In this document: positions 8,644 to 17,859 of the stretch, piece by piece
Layout: the number at the start of each line of letters is the position of its first letter
Numbering within the stretch: the stretch's first letter is position 1
NCBI GenBank assembly: GCA_013360465.1
Contig: JABWBO010000003.1
Coordinates: forward strand, 62,001 to 126,000
DNA: 64,000 bases
From: Anaerolineae bacterium
GTDB lineage: Bacteria; Chloroflexota; Anaerolineae; Aggregatilineales; Phototrophicaceae
Reading direction: 5' to 3'
Made by a program: the position numbers and the translations under genes
Notes under the pieces: generated by a model
The model's input: only the letters and a program-made list of their open reading frames with translations
Database searches by the model: none
Told to the model about the DNA's origin: nothing

Positions 8644-9819
8644 TTACGGGTCAGGGAAAACGATGAACGGCTCGACCGCGGGAAGCGGGAACGCCGCCCA
8701 CACGTAGATGATCATCTTGCCTTCATCGTTGCCCACCGCAGTGAAGACGGGCGACAGCACCGGAATCTTCAACAGCATCTCGTGTTCCCAATACATTTCG
8801 ACCAGCGAGATGCCCTGCCCCGGTATCATCGTGCGTGCGTCGTTATCGAGAATTTCGTAGTTCGGAAGATTAACCAGGTCCTCGATCCGGCGCATCGTCC
8901 ATTCCGAACCGACGCAGGCGGTATCAGGAATCTTATGGTTTCCGAACAGCGAAAAACCGACCTGCTTCTCGGCAGCAGCGACGGTTCCGGCAGGGGCGTC
9001 GAAATCACCCGGATCGCCGTGTTCCGTGAAATCGTTGGAGCTATCCAGCACCAGCGTGGCTTCCCGCTGATCCCACTGATTGTTATCGTTGAAATCGAAC
9101 GGATCGCGCGATTCACGCGGCACAACCGCATAAACACCGGGGGAAGTTTCGGCGACATCACATTCATTAGTCTCTGCCGGATAGCGTCCCACCACGACCA
9201 ACTGAGGGACATCGCCGGCAACCGGACGATCCACAGGGAGCCACCCGCTGAACGTACGCGGGTCAACGTTTTCCACCGCGTAGCCGGTCACGATGATGTC
9301 ATCGATATCGTTGTCCTCATCGAGCGACAGCGGCTCCAAAGAGATCAGCATGGTGCAGATCACTTCATTATAGAAGAGACGGTCCACCGAAGTGGTGTCA
9401 CACGCGCCAGTTCCGGCTGCCGCATCGACGGCATTCCAGCGATACCGCTCGCGATAGGTGTCTTTCGATTTCGGCGGTATTTCCAGCAGCAGCGCATCTT
9501 CAGCGGCGGTGTACGCCATCTGGTAAGGCGCATCCAGCTTGCTCCAGGGGACGAAGCTGAATTCCCGGAACCAGGCATCAGCGATCGGCGACTGCTGATC
9601 AACCAGGGCGGTACCGCGCCGCGCCCCGGCACGGGTCACATCCAGGATGGACAGGTAGTTATTGGCGAACCAGCCGATTTCGACCAGCCCGGCGAGCAGA
9701 ATGATCAGCAGCGGAGTGACGAGCGCCAGCTCGACCATGCTCTGACCCGCCTGCCGTTGACCATACTCGGCGGATGTGCCATCGAGGACCTGTAGGAGTT
9801 TCTTCAGGATCGCGCGCAT
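8644..9819 (-). CDS. TadE-like pseudopilin
   Basis: This is a 391-residue protein. After a short cytoplasmic N-terminus comes GQSMVELALVTPLLIILLAG, the TadE signature with the conserved Glu in the processing region, and a single membrane helix (about 25-50). The remaining 330 or so residues are predicted extracytoplasmic, rich in Asp, Glu and aromatic residues, with a few Cys, and match no domain I can name. It is the first gene of the pseudopilin operon, 26 bases ahead of the TadG-like gene, and about twice the size of a classical TadE. An ATG at 9817-9819 was taken; a GTG one codon earlier is possible. Confidence 0.85.
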   Translation of the reverse strand: MRAILKKLLQVLDGTSAEYGQRQAGQSMVELALVTPLLIILLAGLVEIGWFANNYLSILDVTRAGARRGTALVDQQSPIADAWFREFSFVPWSKLDAPYQMAYTAAEDALLLEIPPKSKDTYRERYRWNAVDAAAGTGACDTTSVDRLFYNEVICTMLISLEPLSLDEDNDIDDIIVTGYAVENVDPRTFSGWLPVDRPVAGDVPQLVVVGRYPAETNECDVAETSPGVYAVVPRESRDPFDFNDNNQWDQREATLVLDSSNDFTEHGDPGDFDAPAGTVAAAEKQVGFSLFGNHKIPDTACVGSEWTMRRIEDLVNLPNYEILDNDARTMIPGQGISLVEMYWEHEMLLKIPVLSPVFTAVGNDEGKMIIYVWAAFPLPAVEPFIVFPDP

Positions 9820-9878
9820 CACCAGTTCGCTCGTCTTGTGGAGATAAGATGGGGAGCCCTAGGACTTCCCGCAGTCTC

Positions 9879-9887
9879 ATCATACCA
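9879..9887 (-). promoter_or_regulatory. Candidate extended -10 promoter of the pseudopilin operon
   Basis: On the minus strand TGG-TATGAT forms a TGn-type extended -10 box about 60 bases upstream of the first TadE-like start. No convincing -35 box lies 17 bases further upstream. The location between a regulator gene and the operon supports a promoter here, but the assignment rests on one short motif. Confidence 0.3.
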
Positions 9888-9953
9888 CAGGCATCTCTGG
9901 CTTTGAGTCGTGCTTCTGTGCAGAAGTTGATAGAGAATTGTGTGTGACTGAGG

Positions 9954-10655
9954 TCAGGCTTCGTCGTCTACCAGCACGCGCGCCTTGACAACATAGCCCC
10001 TGCCGTGTCGGGACTGTATGACTGCCGGACGTTCCGGGTCATCCTCGATCTTGCGGCGAAGGTTGTGAATGTGATTGCGCACCAGCGCCGCATCGCCGAC
10101 GCCTTTGGGGTACTGCCAAACGCCGGCAAGCAGGTCTTCCGTCGAATGCAGTTTGTGCGGGGCGCTGCACATATACTTCAGAAGGTCGAACTCGACGCGG
10201 GTCAGGGTGAGTTCTCGGCTCTCCATGAAAGCGCGGAACTGCGTGGGGACGATGCGCAGGATCGGAACATTTTCTTCACCGTAGAGCGCGGACCGGCGGA
10301 TGTGCGCGCGGACCCGGGCGATCAGTTCGCGCGGGACGAACGGCTTACGAATGAAATCGTCACCGCCAGAATTGAGCGCATCCACCACGTTGTTGGAGGA
10401 CGTATTCCCCGTCAGGAAGATGATCGGCGTGTTGGAAGTCTGCGGATGCGCTCGCAGTTTCCGGCACAGCGTGATGCCGTCCATCTCTGGCATCATGGCG
10501 TCGATTACGAAAAGATCAGGCGTCTGGTCAGAGGTCTGCTCAAGCGCATCAAACCCCGAAGAGGCACGCTTTACCGTGAATCCCTCGCGGCGCAGCACAA
10601 GCTCCACCATATCCAACATCTGAATATCATCATCGACAATCATGATTTCGTACAT
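9954..10655 (-). CDS. OmpR/PhoB-family response regulator
   Basis: The 233-residue protein has a receiver domain (about 1-120) with Asp8-Asp9-Asp10, phosphoacceptor Asp52 in VIDAMMPEMDG, Thr82 and Lys104 in IRKPF. A winged-helix DNA-binding domain follows (about 125-228), ending in the wing motif HGRGYVVKA. It is similar in layout to the next regulator, so the two may be paralogues. It lies directly upstream of the pseudopilin operon on the same strand and 111 bases downstream of the second regulator, so it is a plausible controller of that operon (inference). The ATG overlaps no other gene. Confidence 0.9.
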   Translation of the reverse strand: MYEIMIVDDDIQMLDMVELVLRREGFTVKRASSGFDALEQTSDQTPDLFVIDAMMPEMDGITLCRKLRAHPQTSNTPIIFLTGNTSSNNVVDALNSGGDDFIRKPFVPRELIARVRAHIRRSALYGEENVPILRIVPTQFRAFMESRELTLTRVEFDLLKYMCSAPHKLHSTEDLLAGVWQYPKGVGDAALVRNHIHNLRRKIEDDPERPAVIQSRHGRGYVVKARVLVDDEA

Positions 10656-10766
10656 TGCGCTACCCGACTTCGTAGTTCGAACTTATATGAAGTATAGCCG
10701 GTCCAGTACAACTGGAGCATGGCACTGCCGTGAATAATTCATGAAATGCACGGCTCCGAAGTGCTT

Positions 10767-11453
10767 TCAGGTCGAAATCATGTAGCCAACCCCGTGAATA
10801 GTGCGAATGTAGCGGCGCTGCGCGCTGCGCTCCAGTTTAGCCCGCAGATTGCGCACGTGCGCGCGCACCAAATCGGGGTCGCCCGTGTTCGGGGGATATT
10901 CCCACACTGCCTGAAGCAGGTGCGAAGGCGACAACGCCTGGTTCGGATGTTCCATCAGATAACGCAGCAGACGATGTTCGGTCGAAGTGAGCTGGATGGT
11001 CTCATCCTCGACATACACGCGATAGGTATCGGAATCCAGCCGCAGTCCGTCCATCTCCAGCACCATGTCCGAACGCTTGTCGCGCGTTCCCCGGCGCAGC
11101 ACTGCGCTGATGCGGGCGCGGAGTTCAGGCAGCTCAAAGGGCTTGATGATATAGTCATCCGCGCCTGCTTCCAGCCCGGTCACGATGTCCTCAGTACTGC
11201 CGCGCGCCGTCAGAAACAGGATCGGAAGCGCCATAAAGCGGGCATCGCGCCGCAGCCTTCGACAAAGCGTCACGCCGTCCATCTCAGGCATGATCACATC
11301 GAGGATCATCAGGTCGGGAATAGCGCGCTGCAAGATCTCGAGAGCGATTGCGGCTGAACTCGCCAAGCTCACCTCGTGGTTCTCATGACGCAGCACACGC
11401 CCAAGCGTATCCAGCACTTCGTTGTCGTCGTCAACTGCGAGAATATGCGCCAT
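10767..11453 (-). CDS. OmpR/PhoB-family response regulator
   Basis: From the chosen ATG the protein has 228 residues: a receiver with VDDD at 7-10, phosphoacceptor Asp52 in LDVIMPEMDG, Thr at LTAR and Lys in IIKPFELPEL. A winged-helix effector domain follows with TEHRLLRYLMEHP and the terminal wing HGVGYMIST. The start at 11453 was preferred to a TTG six codons earlier because GGAAGGAAC lies just ahead of it. The gene starts 37 bases after the GAF histidine kinase stops, which is the usual arrangement for a cognate pair. The receiver keeps all catalytic residues. Confidence 0.9.
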   Translation of the reverse strand: MAHILAVDDDNEVLDTLGRVLRHENHEVSLASSAAIALEILQRAIPDLMILDVIMPEMDGVTLCRRLRRDARFMALPILFLTARGSTEDIVTGLEAGADDYIIKPFELPELRARISAVLRRGTRDKRSDMVLEMDGLRLDSDTYRVYVEDETIQLTSTEHRLLRYLMEHPNQALSPSHLLQAVWEYPPNTGDPDLVRAHVRNLRAKLERSAQRRYIRTIHGVGYMIST

Positions 11454-11490
11454 CAGTTCTGTTCCTTCCAATGGTGCCGCACGTGCGCGC

Positions 11491-14067
11491 TCATCCGCTG
11501 GTCGGCAGGTTCACGGTGAAGACCGCCCCACCGCCGCCGGCTGTTGTAACGCCGATCTCACCGCCCACCCGCGTCACGACCTGTCGACAAATATAGAGTC
11601 CCAGTCCGGTCCCTTGCCCATGCGGCTTGGTGGTGAAAAAGGGTTCAAAGATAGTCTCCTGCATCTCATCGGGAATTCCTGGACCATTGTCGCTCACTTC
11701 TATCGTAACGCTGTTATGCGCCCGATCAACCATTACGGCGACTTCCACCCTGGGCTGCTGCCGCCCTACCAGTACATCGTGCGCATTGATCAACAAATTC
11801 AACCACACGTCGTCCAGTTCACCCTGCGGCGCAAGGACCGGCGGGACCGGCGCATCGGGCAGGTTCAGGACGAGCTGGATGGCGGATTTCTGAAAATACG
11901 AAAGGACCAGTGTGACCGTATCCTGTAGGGAAGCGACGATATCGACCGGAATACGCGGCGCATTTCCCGAATCTGGACGCGCGCTCGACAGCAGGCGGCG
12001 CACCACCCCGGTTGCCCGCTTTCCGGCGCGGACGATAGCGCTCACCGACTCGTATGCGCTGCTGCCCGGCTCCTGTTTGTCCAGCAGCAGTTCACCATCC
12101 AGGACGATGGTGGTCAGCGGATTGTTGATCTGGTGCGCCACCGCCGCCGCCAGCTCGCCCATCGCCGAAAGGCGCGCCGTCTGGACCAGCTTCGCTTGCG
12201 CCGCCTTGAGTTCGTGCAGGCTTTGTTCCAGATCTTCGACGAGCTGGGCATTGTCGATTGCCGTCCCCGCTTGACCAACTACTGCCTTGGCAAGATCGAT
12301 CTCGCGTTTGGTGAACACACGCGGACGCAGGTTGTCCACCATGACGGCAAGCCCCTGAAGCTGCCCACGCACCTTGACCGGCAAACCCAGCACCGCAAAG
12401 CCATAGGTCGCCTTGAGAATCGCCTGAACGGTGGGCGTCAGTTCGCCATCCTCGATGGAATAATTGAACGAGAAATTGTCCTGGAAAGGCACGGTCATAC
12501 CTGCTGAGCCAGCCTCTTCTCCATTCCACACCATCCCGCCGTAAGCATAACGAATGCGCAGTCCAGACCCTTCCTGATTCGTCACGCCAAACTCAATACG
12601 TTCTGCTTCCAGAAGCACGCGCAGATCGCCCAGGATGTTGAAGGCGTTGGTGCCGGTGCGTTCGCCGCTTCCGCCGATCAGCGTTTGGGAGCATTCATCC
12701 AGCGCACGCTGGGCGCGCTGCAAGCGCGCGCGGGTCAGCTTCGTCTCCGGTTCCTTCGCGCGATAAGCGATCAGCGCGCCAAACATGGTGTCGCCATACG
12801 CGACCGGCAGCAGCAGCGCATAGCCCGCGCCCACCCTCCGCAAGAACTGCACCTGAACCGGATCGAGTCGCTGGTCGCGGACCAGTTCGGTCACGCCATA
12901 GCGCTTCAAGCCTTCAGAGTCCCGCCTGCTCAGCGCAATAGTCTGTTCAGCGCCCGACCGCCAGCGTGCCTGAACGAATGTCGCCCGGCAGCGAAACATC
13001 TGGCGATCTGTCCCAACTTCGTAGATCTGGGCGCAGTGGACATTGAGGATTCGCCCTAAATGTTCACAGGCAGCGATCAAGGTTCGGTCCAGCGAGAGCG
13101 AGGCGTTGACCGACTGACTGGCATCCACCAGCCCTTTCAGCTCATTCGTCCGCCGAACGCTCTCTCCGTGAATACGCGCGTTGTTGATGGCGATGGCAGC
13201 ATACGAAGCCAGGTTGACCAGCAGCTCAAGATGGCGCTGGCTGAACGGCGTCGCTTTTTCGCGGTTCATCACCCCCAACACGCCCAGCGTCACCCCATTG
13301 AGCAGGATCGGCACATAGAGCAGCGCATTGGCGAAATATTCCGTCTTGATCTTCTGCGGACCCTGCGAACTGACCAGGACAGGCTGCCCGCTTGTGAAGA
13401 CATTGCCTGCCAGCGAGTCCTGCGTCCTGATGCGAAAGTTTTCGGCAGCCTTGGCGTCGATCCCGATCTTGGCGCGCAGATAAAGCTGCTCGGAATTCTC
13501 ATCCGGCAGGAGGATCATGCCCTCCTCGGCATTGGTCAGCCGGCGGGCTGCTTCGACCACACGATTGAGTACCTCGCTCAAATCCAGCACTTCGGTGAGC
13601 GACCGGCTGAGCGAAAACAGCGTCTTGATTTCGTCATCATGCCAGTGACCTGAAGGCGGCGGCTCGTCCGCCAGAGCAGGAGACGGGTCGACGAAAGGAA
13701 AGGTGCTGGGTTCGTAATGCGGGATGCGCAGCGCCGACATCAACGTCTGCCGCAGGGTGGCTTCATCCAGCCCAGTCAGCGGAACGTCGGAAAATGCCGA
13801 CGAGGTCGTCTCGCCATCGCCATAGACCAGCAGCGGCGGACGGGAACGGAGACGAGAGAGGATGGCAGCGCTGGATTCACCGGTCTCTGGTTGAGTCAGG
13901 CGTAGATCGATGATCGCCACAGAGAACGCCTCGTTATGCAGGTAGTACGCAGCATCGCGATGAGAATAACTGGCGACGACCGAGAAGCCGCGCCCATCCA
14001 CACCGCTGGCGATCTGTTGGATGAATTCAAGGTCGCCGCTGGCGACCAGCACTCTGCGCACAACCAT
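11491..14067 (-). CDS. Large GAF-domain sensor histidine kinase with degenerate N-terminal receiver
   Basis: The 858-residue soluble protein starts with a receiver-like fold (about 1-115) that keeps Asp54 in AIIDLRL but lacks the acidic pair (VASGD instead of DD) and the conserved Lys. Three GAF-type sensor domains follow (about 145-300, 310-465 and 475-615), the first with [11 protein letters not shown]. The kinase core is NtrB-like: AHQINNPL with phosphoacceptor His645, an N-box in [11 protein letters not shown]1 DNGPGIP and G2 GTGLGLYI. No membrane segment is present, so it probably senses a cytoplasmic small molecule or redox state. It is followed at 37 bases by a response regulator, its likely partner. 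Its start is 41 bases after the PspA-like gene. Confidence 0.9.
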   Translation of the reverse strand: MVVRRVLVASGDLEFIQQIASGVDGRGFSVVASYSHRDAAYYLHNEAFSVAIIDLRLTQPETGESSAAILSRLRSRPPLLVYGDGETTSSAFSDVPLTGLDEATLRQTLMSALRIPHYEPSTFPFVDPSPALADEPPPSGHWHDDEIKTLFSLSRSLTEVLDLSEVLNRVVEAARRLTNAEEGMILLPDENSEQLYLRAKIGIDAKAAENFRIRTQDSLAGNVFTSGQPVLVSSQGPQKIKTEYFANALLYVPILLNGVTLGVLGVMNREKATPFSQRHLELLVNLASYAAIAINNARIHGESVRRTNELKGLVDASQSVNASLSLDRTLIAACEHLGRILNVHCAQIYEVGTDRQMFRCRATFVQARWRSGAEQTIALSRRDSEGLKRYGVTELVRDQRLDPVQVQFLRRVGAGYALLLPVAYGDTMFGALIAYRAKEPETKLTRARLQRAQRALDECSQTLIGGSGERTGTNAFNILGDLRVLLEAERIEFGVTNQEGSGLRIRYAYGGMVWNGEEAGSAGMTVPFQDNFSFNYSIEDGELTPTVQAILKATYGFAVLGLPVKVRGQLQGLAVMVDNLRPRVFTKREIDLAKAVVGQAGTAIDNAQLVEDLEQSLHELKAAQAKLVQTARLSAMGELAAAVAHQINNPLTTIVLDGELLLDKQEPGSSAYESVSAIVRAGKRATGVVRRLLSSARPDSGNAPRIPVDIVASLQDTVTLVLSYFQKSAIQLVLNLPDAPVPPVLAPQGELDDVWLNLLINAHDVLVGRQQPRVEVAVMVDRAHNSVTIEVSDNGPGIPDEMQETIFEPFFTTKPHGQGTGLGLYICRQVVTRVGGEIGVTTAGGGGAVFTVNLPTSG

Positions 14068-14108
14068 AGTCAGGAACCATCAATAGATGTTCGCTTCGAC
14101 AACCTCGC

Positions 14109-14717
14109 TCAGCGGCGGCTCAAGCGAGCAATGCGACGCTCCAGATCATCATCGACCGCCTCAGATGAGTCTCGCCCTGCTGAAGTATCCATTCGCGCCT
14201 CAACGGCGCTGGAATACTGTTCAATCGTCGTGCGCATTTCTTCCAATACCTGATCCAGTGAAGGGGGTTCCGCCGCAGAGACAGCTTCCTCTCGGCTGTA
14301 CACAGCATCTCCAACCGAAGAAGACGACGTGACCGATTCAAGCAGGTTCACGCTGTCCAGCAGCGCCCGCGCCGCACGCTGGTGTTCCGCTAAATCGGCT
14401 TCAATCATCGTCATTCGGCGCTGCGTCCGCTGCATCGCCTCGACAGAACGCCGCGCCGTATCTTTGTGCCCCTGACTCAGCGCTGCATCCGCTTCGCGAT
14501 CATGTTGTTCGGCTTCGCGGCGCAGCGCTTCGATTTGTGCTTTAAGAGTTTCCTCGTGGGCAAATGCATCATCAAGCCGGCGGCGCAGACCGGCGACATC
14601 ACCGGCGACATCTGGGTCACGGCGGGAACCTGCAGCGCGCCCAGGCTGGTCGCCGGAAGCAATGCTGCGCATACGGGCACGCAGGAGTACATTGATCTTG
14701 CCGAGTAAATCGTCCAT
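14109..14717 (-). CDS. PspA/IM30-like coiled-coil protein
   Basis: The 202-residue protein is almost entirely predicted coiled coil. The N-terminal MDDLLGKINVLLRARM resembles the amphipathic membrane-binding helix of PspA/Vipp1. Within the coiled coil, ALSQGHKDTARRSVE fits the PspA-family pattern of an Ala/Gly step followed by an Ala-Arg pair. Role by family: a peripheral membrane protein that forms oligomeric scaffolds under envelope stress. It is about 20 residues shorter than typical PspA, and residues 110-202 are more divergent. It is transcribed toward the GAF kinase, so the kinase may report on membrane state (inference). A generic coiled-coil protein is the alternative. Confidence 0.7.
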   Translation of the reverse strand: MDDLLGKINVLLRARMRSIASGDQPGRAAGSRRDPDVAGDVAGLRRRLDDAFAHEETLKAQIEALRREAEQHDREADAALSQGHKDTARRSVEAMQRTQRRMTMIEADLAEHQRAARALLDSVNLLESVTSSSSVGDAVYSREEAVSAAEPPSLDQVLEEMRTTIEQYSSAVEARMDTSAGRDSSEAVDDDLERRIARLSRR

Positions 14718-14724
14718 GACCCGG

Positions 14725-14752
14725 ATTATACAATTTTTATATTGGCGGGCAA
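14725..14752 (-). promoter_or_regulatory. Sigma-70-type promoter, apparently giving a leaderless mRNA
   Basis: On the minus strand TTGCCC at 14752-14747, a 16-base spacer and a perfect TATAAT at 14730-14725 stand upstream of the PspA-like gene. A start about seven bases past the -10 box falls at 14718, next to the ATG at 14717-14715. No ribosome binding site precedes that ATG, as expected for a leaderless transcript. Confidence 0.6.
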
Positions 14753-14780
14753 AATAGCTGGCGGTGAAGCGCTGGAGCGT

Positions 14781-16334
14781 TCAGGGACAGTTCCCGGAAA
14801 AGGTCAGCGCATAGATGCTCATATTGCTGCCGCCCGCGCGCTGCGCCGCCTCGCCGCCCGTCGTGAACACGCGGCACAGGCGCGGATCGCTGAGATCTTC
14901 GCCGGGAACCTGGTTATCCAACGCCATCAGATAGCGTCCCCCGCGCGCCTCGATAAGCGACCACATCCCTTCCGGATCGAACAGCAGCGGGATAACTTCC
15001 GGGTTCACCAGCCCGGCGATGTCTATCAACGGGCGCGGAGCGAAATAGCCCACCGCGCCGATGTCGTGTACGATCAGCAGGTCTTCCGGCGGGATGTTCG
15101 CCTTCAGCCATAGGGCGGAAGCGACCATCTCCTGATCGACAATCGCCACATCCTGCCGATAGGCGCTCAGACCCAGTCCCAGCGCAAAAGTGACAGTGAC
15201 CACGACGGCTACAGCCGCCAGCGTTCGCGTCAGAACACGACCTAACATGCTCCGCCGCCCCTGGCGCAGCAGCCAGACAATGCCGACGACACCACACAGG
15301 ATCGCCGAAGGAAGCGCAGGGATGAGATAGCGCCCGTGCTGGATGTTCAGGGGCAGCGCCGCCGCGTAAAGCCCGATCAGCAGGATTGACCAAAGCAGAG
15401 GGGCAGCCAGCAGAATGGGCTTCCGTTCGCGAACCAGCCAGACGGCATAGGCTGCCATCCCAGGTAGCAGCACGATCTGCACACCGGCGGCGAGCGGTTC
15501 CAGCAAGTAAGCGAGCCGCCAGAGGTAGTTCTCAAAAAAGAGCGGTGTCGCATCGGCAGCCTTCGCCGCCGCCGTATTGGGCAGCAGCCCTCCGGTGACC
15601 TGAAGATTGTAGATCAGATAAGGGGCAAGCATGAGTACATAGACGGTAACTGCCGATGCGCCATAGAGGACGAGTCGAGACCAGGATCGTCCTGGTCGGG
15701 CAGCGACAAGCATCAAGCCGAGCAGCCCGGTCAACAGGATTCCTTCGGCGCGAGTGAGTGTGGTCAGCGCGGAGACCCCGCCGAACAGCGCACCGCGAAG
15801 TATGAAGGAACGCCCACCCGCATTTCGCGGGTCAAGCTCGCGCCACGCCAGCCAGATCGACAGCATGACAAACATGGCAAAGATCGGCGTCTCCATCCCC
15901 GACACCGCCGCCCAGATCAAATGCCATGCCGCAGTGATTGTCAACCCTGCTGCCGGACGCGCCACCCCGCTGGAAGGTGCGATCCGCCCTGCCAGCGCTG
16001 CGCCCAGAAGTCCAGTCAACGCCAGCGCCGCGATGCCCATACCATGAGTCCACATCTGGTACGGAATACCCAGGCGATACCCCACCGCCAGGATGATCGT
16101 ATACAGCGGAGAACTCGACGCCGCGCTCGGCTGCCCGGGCACGAACGACCACTCGCCATACTCTACCAGGTTGCGCGCATAGGTCTGATGAATCCAACTG
16201 TCATCCAGCGGAAAATTACCGCCCGCTGTCGCCAGGTAAAGGAGCGTCAGCAGGATCGTCAGGATGGGGATCAGCATAATGGCGCGATCCAGCCCAGCAA
16301 TCGAAGGACGGGGTTCAGTCGTGATCGATGACAT
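14781..16334 (-). CDS. Polytopic GT-C-like glycosyltransferase
   Basis: From the chosen ATG this is a 517-residue protein with about ten or more membrane helices. After the first helix comes FPLDDSWIHQTYARNLVEYG, with paired acidic residues in the first outer loop, the place where GT-C enzymes keep their catalytic Asp. The C-terminal 120 residues form a soluble outer domain. Known GT-C members move sugars from polyprenyl-phosphate donors to acceptors on the outer face. The longer open frame upstream was rejected: it lies in the preceding gene, is Arg/Cys-rich, and GCGAGGCTGT sits just before the ATG at 16334. It overlaps the upstream gene by 20 bases. The substrate is unknown. Confidence 0.75.
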   Translation of the reverse strand: MSSITTEPRPSIAGLDRAIMLIPILTILLTLLYLATAGGNFPLDDSWIHQTYARNLVEYGEWSFVPGQPSAASSSPLYTIILAVGYRLGIPYQMWTHGMGIAALALTGLLGAALAGRIAPSSGVARPAAGLTITAAWHLIWAAVSGMETPIFAMFVMLSIWLAWRELDPRNAGGRSFILRGALFGGVSALTTLTRAEGILLTGLLGLMLVAARPGRSWSRLVLYGASAVTVYVLMLAPYLIYNLQVTGGLLPNTAAAKAADATPLFFENYLWRLAYLLEPLAAGVQIVLLPGMAAYAVWLVRERKPILLAAPLLWSILLIGLYAAALPLNIQHGRYLIPALPSAILCGVVGIVWLLRQGRRSMLGRVLTRTLAAVAVVVTVTFALGLGLSAYRQDVAIVDQEMVASALWLKANIPPEDLLIVHDIGAVGYFAPRPLIDIAGLVNPEVIPLLFDPEGMWSLIEARGGRYLMALDNQVPGEDLSDPRLCRVFTTGGEAAQRAGGSNMSIYALTFSGNCP

Positions 16335-17853
16335 ACAGCCTCGCCGGTTCAAACTCAAGTTGATGCAGTTCAGCAGGCGGCGCATCAAGGATCGAAAACA
16401 ACCCAGCCGGTATCGCCGCCGGATCCTCTTTGAGCAGCAGATAGTCGATGTCATAGCGCCGTGCCACCGCCAGCAGATCATCAGGCGTGCCGTTCGGCAG
16501 CGTCGCCCCACCAAAGCCGGTGTAGTAGTACAGCGCCGGGGGATCATCGAACAGGACGCGCGCCCCTTCCGGCAGCATATCCTTCAGGGCAGCATAGAGC
16601 GGCGGCGTAGTGATCGGTCCAACGCGACCGCTGACCGTATAGAACACCGTCAGACCCGCCGCGAGCATCAGCGCCGCACCGCTGAAGACCGCTTTTGCGC
16701 CGCTGGGCTTCCATCGCCGCCTGCGCCGTGCCGCCCATTCTACCGCGCGATCCATCCCGATCAGCGCCAGCACACTCCAGAAGGGGATGAGCGCCGCCGC
16801 CGAATGAAATAACCCGCCTCGGTAGCCAGGAAACGGGAAGATGAAGGTCATCGCCAGGTGCATCCCCAGTGCATAAAGCGCAAATGGATGCAGCAGGCGG
16901 TCACGCCGGCGCGTCCAGAGTCCGATCACCATGAACGGCAGCAGCACGATCATGCCTTCGACAGCCACCACGGTAGCGAAGTTGTTGACCAGCGCCTCAT
17001 GCCGCGTTTCGATCAGCGCCGCCCCCCCATCGGCGAAGAACGTCTCGGCGCTGAACCGGGACGGAAAGGCGAAGATGTCATTGTATTCGCGAAACCAGAT
17101 CGCCTGTGTACCGCCAAGAGGCAGCGGAGACCCAATGGCTTGGAGGTTGCGCAGAAAGTACGGAGACATCACCAACAGGTAAGCGGCGACCATCACGACA
17201 GCATAGGCAGCACGTCGAGGCAGCGCTGCGCGAGCGCGCAGCGCGAAGAACCCGGAGACGGGCAGCAGCAGCAGACCATCCGCCCGCGTCAAATGAGCGC
17301 ACGCCGCCAGCCCTCCGGCGACAGCCCACCACAGCCAGCGCGGCTTCGCCGCCGCCAAGCCGGATACGACGAGACAGGCGCTCCCGAACAGGGCGTATGG
17401 GGCGAAGGTATCGACAGCACCCCAATAGCGCGCGAAGAACGGCGAGAGAAGTGTCAGCAGTCCACCGCCCCAGGCGGCGCGGTCGCTGTCCCCCAGCCTT
17501 CTGCCCAGCCCATAGCCGATGCAGGCAGTCAACCAAAGCGCCAGAGCCAGAGGAACCTGCGCCGCGCGATAGCTGCCGGGCGCATTCAGCCCCACCATTC
17601 CCAGCGCCGAAAGAACCGAGGTCATCGGCATCCAGTAGAGATGGGAAGGCATGGGCAGCGACTCCGCCGCGCCCAGGTAGGTCCAGACATAGGCATCCGT
17701 CATGCCCTGCCCCGTCACCAGGCGATGGGCGGCATTAAAATGATAGAAGGCGTCCGTGTAGCTGGGCGCAGCGACGACGCCAAAGACCAGTCCGGCAGCG
17801 GCGATCAGCGCGATCAGCGCGAAGAGGCTATGCTGCACCTGCCGGGTCATCAT
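16315..17853 (-). CDS. Polytopic membrane protein, GT-C glycosyltransferase-like
   Basis: The 512-residue protein has about ten membrane helices, and the C-terminal 100 residues are soluble and end PARLYVIDHD. The first outer loop contains APSYTDAFYHFNAAHRL, with an Asp-Ala-His arrangement common in PMT/ArnT-like proteins. By fold it should use a lipid-linked sugar donor on the outer face of the membrane. The ATG at 17853 follows GGGGTGAAG and lies seven bases after the stop of the upstream gene. Its 3' end overlaps the next membrane protein by 20 bases, so the genes are translationally coupled. No specific family name can be given from sequence alone. Confidence 0.72.
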   Translation of the reverse strand: MMTRQVQHSLFALIALIAAAGLVFGVVAAPSYTDAFYHFNAAHRLVTGQGMTDAYVWTYLGAAESLPMPSHLYWMPMTSVLSALGMVGLNAPGSYRAAQVPLALALWLTACIGYGLGRRLGDSDRAAWGGGLLTLLSPFFARYWGAVDTFAPYALFGSACLVVSGLAAAKPRWLWWAVAGGLAACAHLTRADGLLLLPVSGFFALRARAALPRRAAYAVVMVAAYLLVMSPYFLRNLQAIGSPLPLGGTQAIWFREYNDIFAFPSRFSAETFFADGGAALIETRHEALVNNFATVVAVEGMIVLLPFMVIGLWTRRRDRLLHPFALYALGMHLAMTFIFPFPGYRGGLFHSAAALIPFWSVLALIGMDRAVEWAARRRRRWKPSGAKAVFSGAALMLAAGLTVFYTVSGRVGPITTPPLYAALKDMLPEGARVLFDDPPALYYYTGFGGATLPNGTPDDLLAVARRYDIDYLLLKEDPAAIPAGLFSILDAPPAELHQLEFEPARLYVIDHD

Positions 17854-17859
17854 CACACT

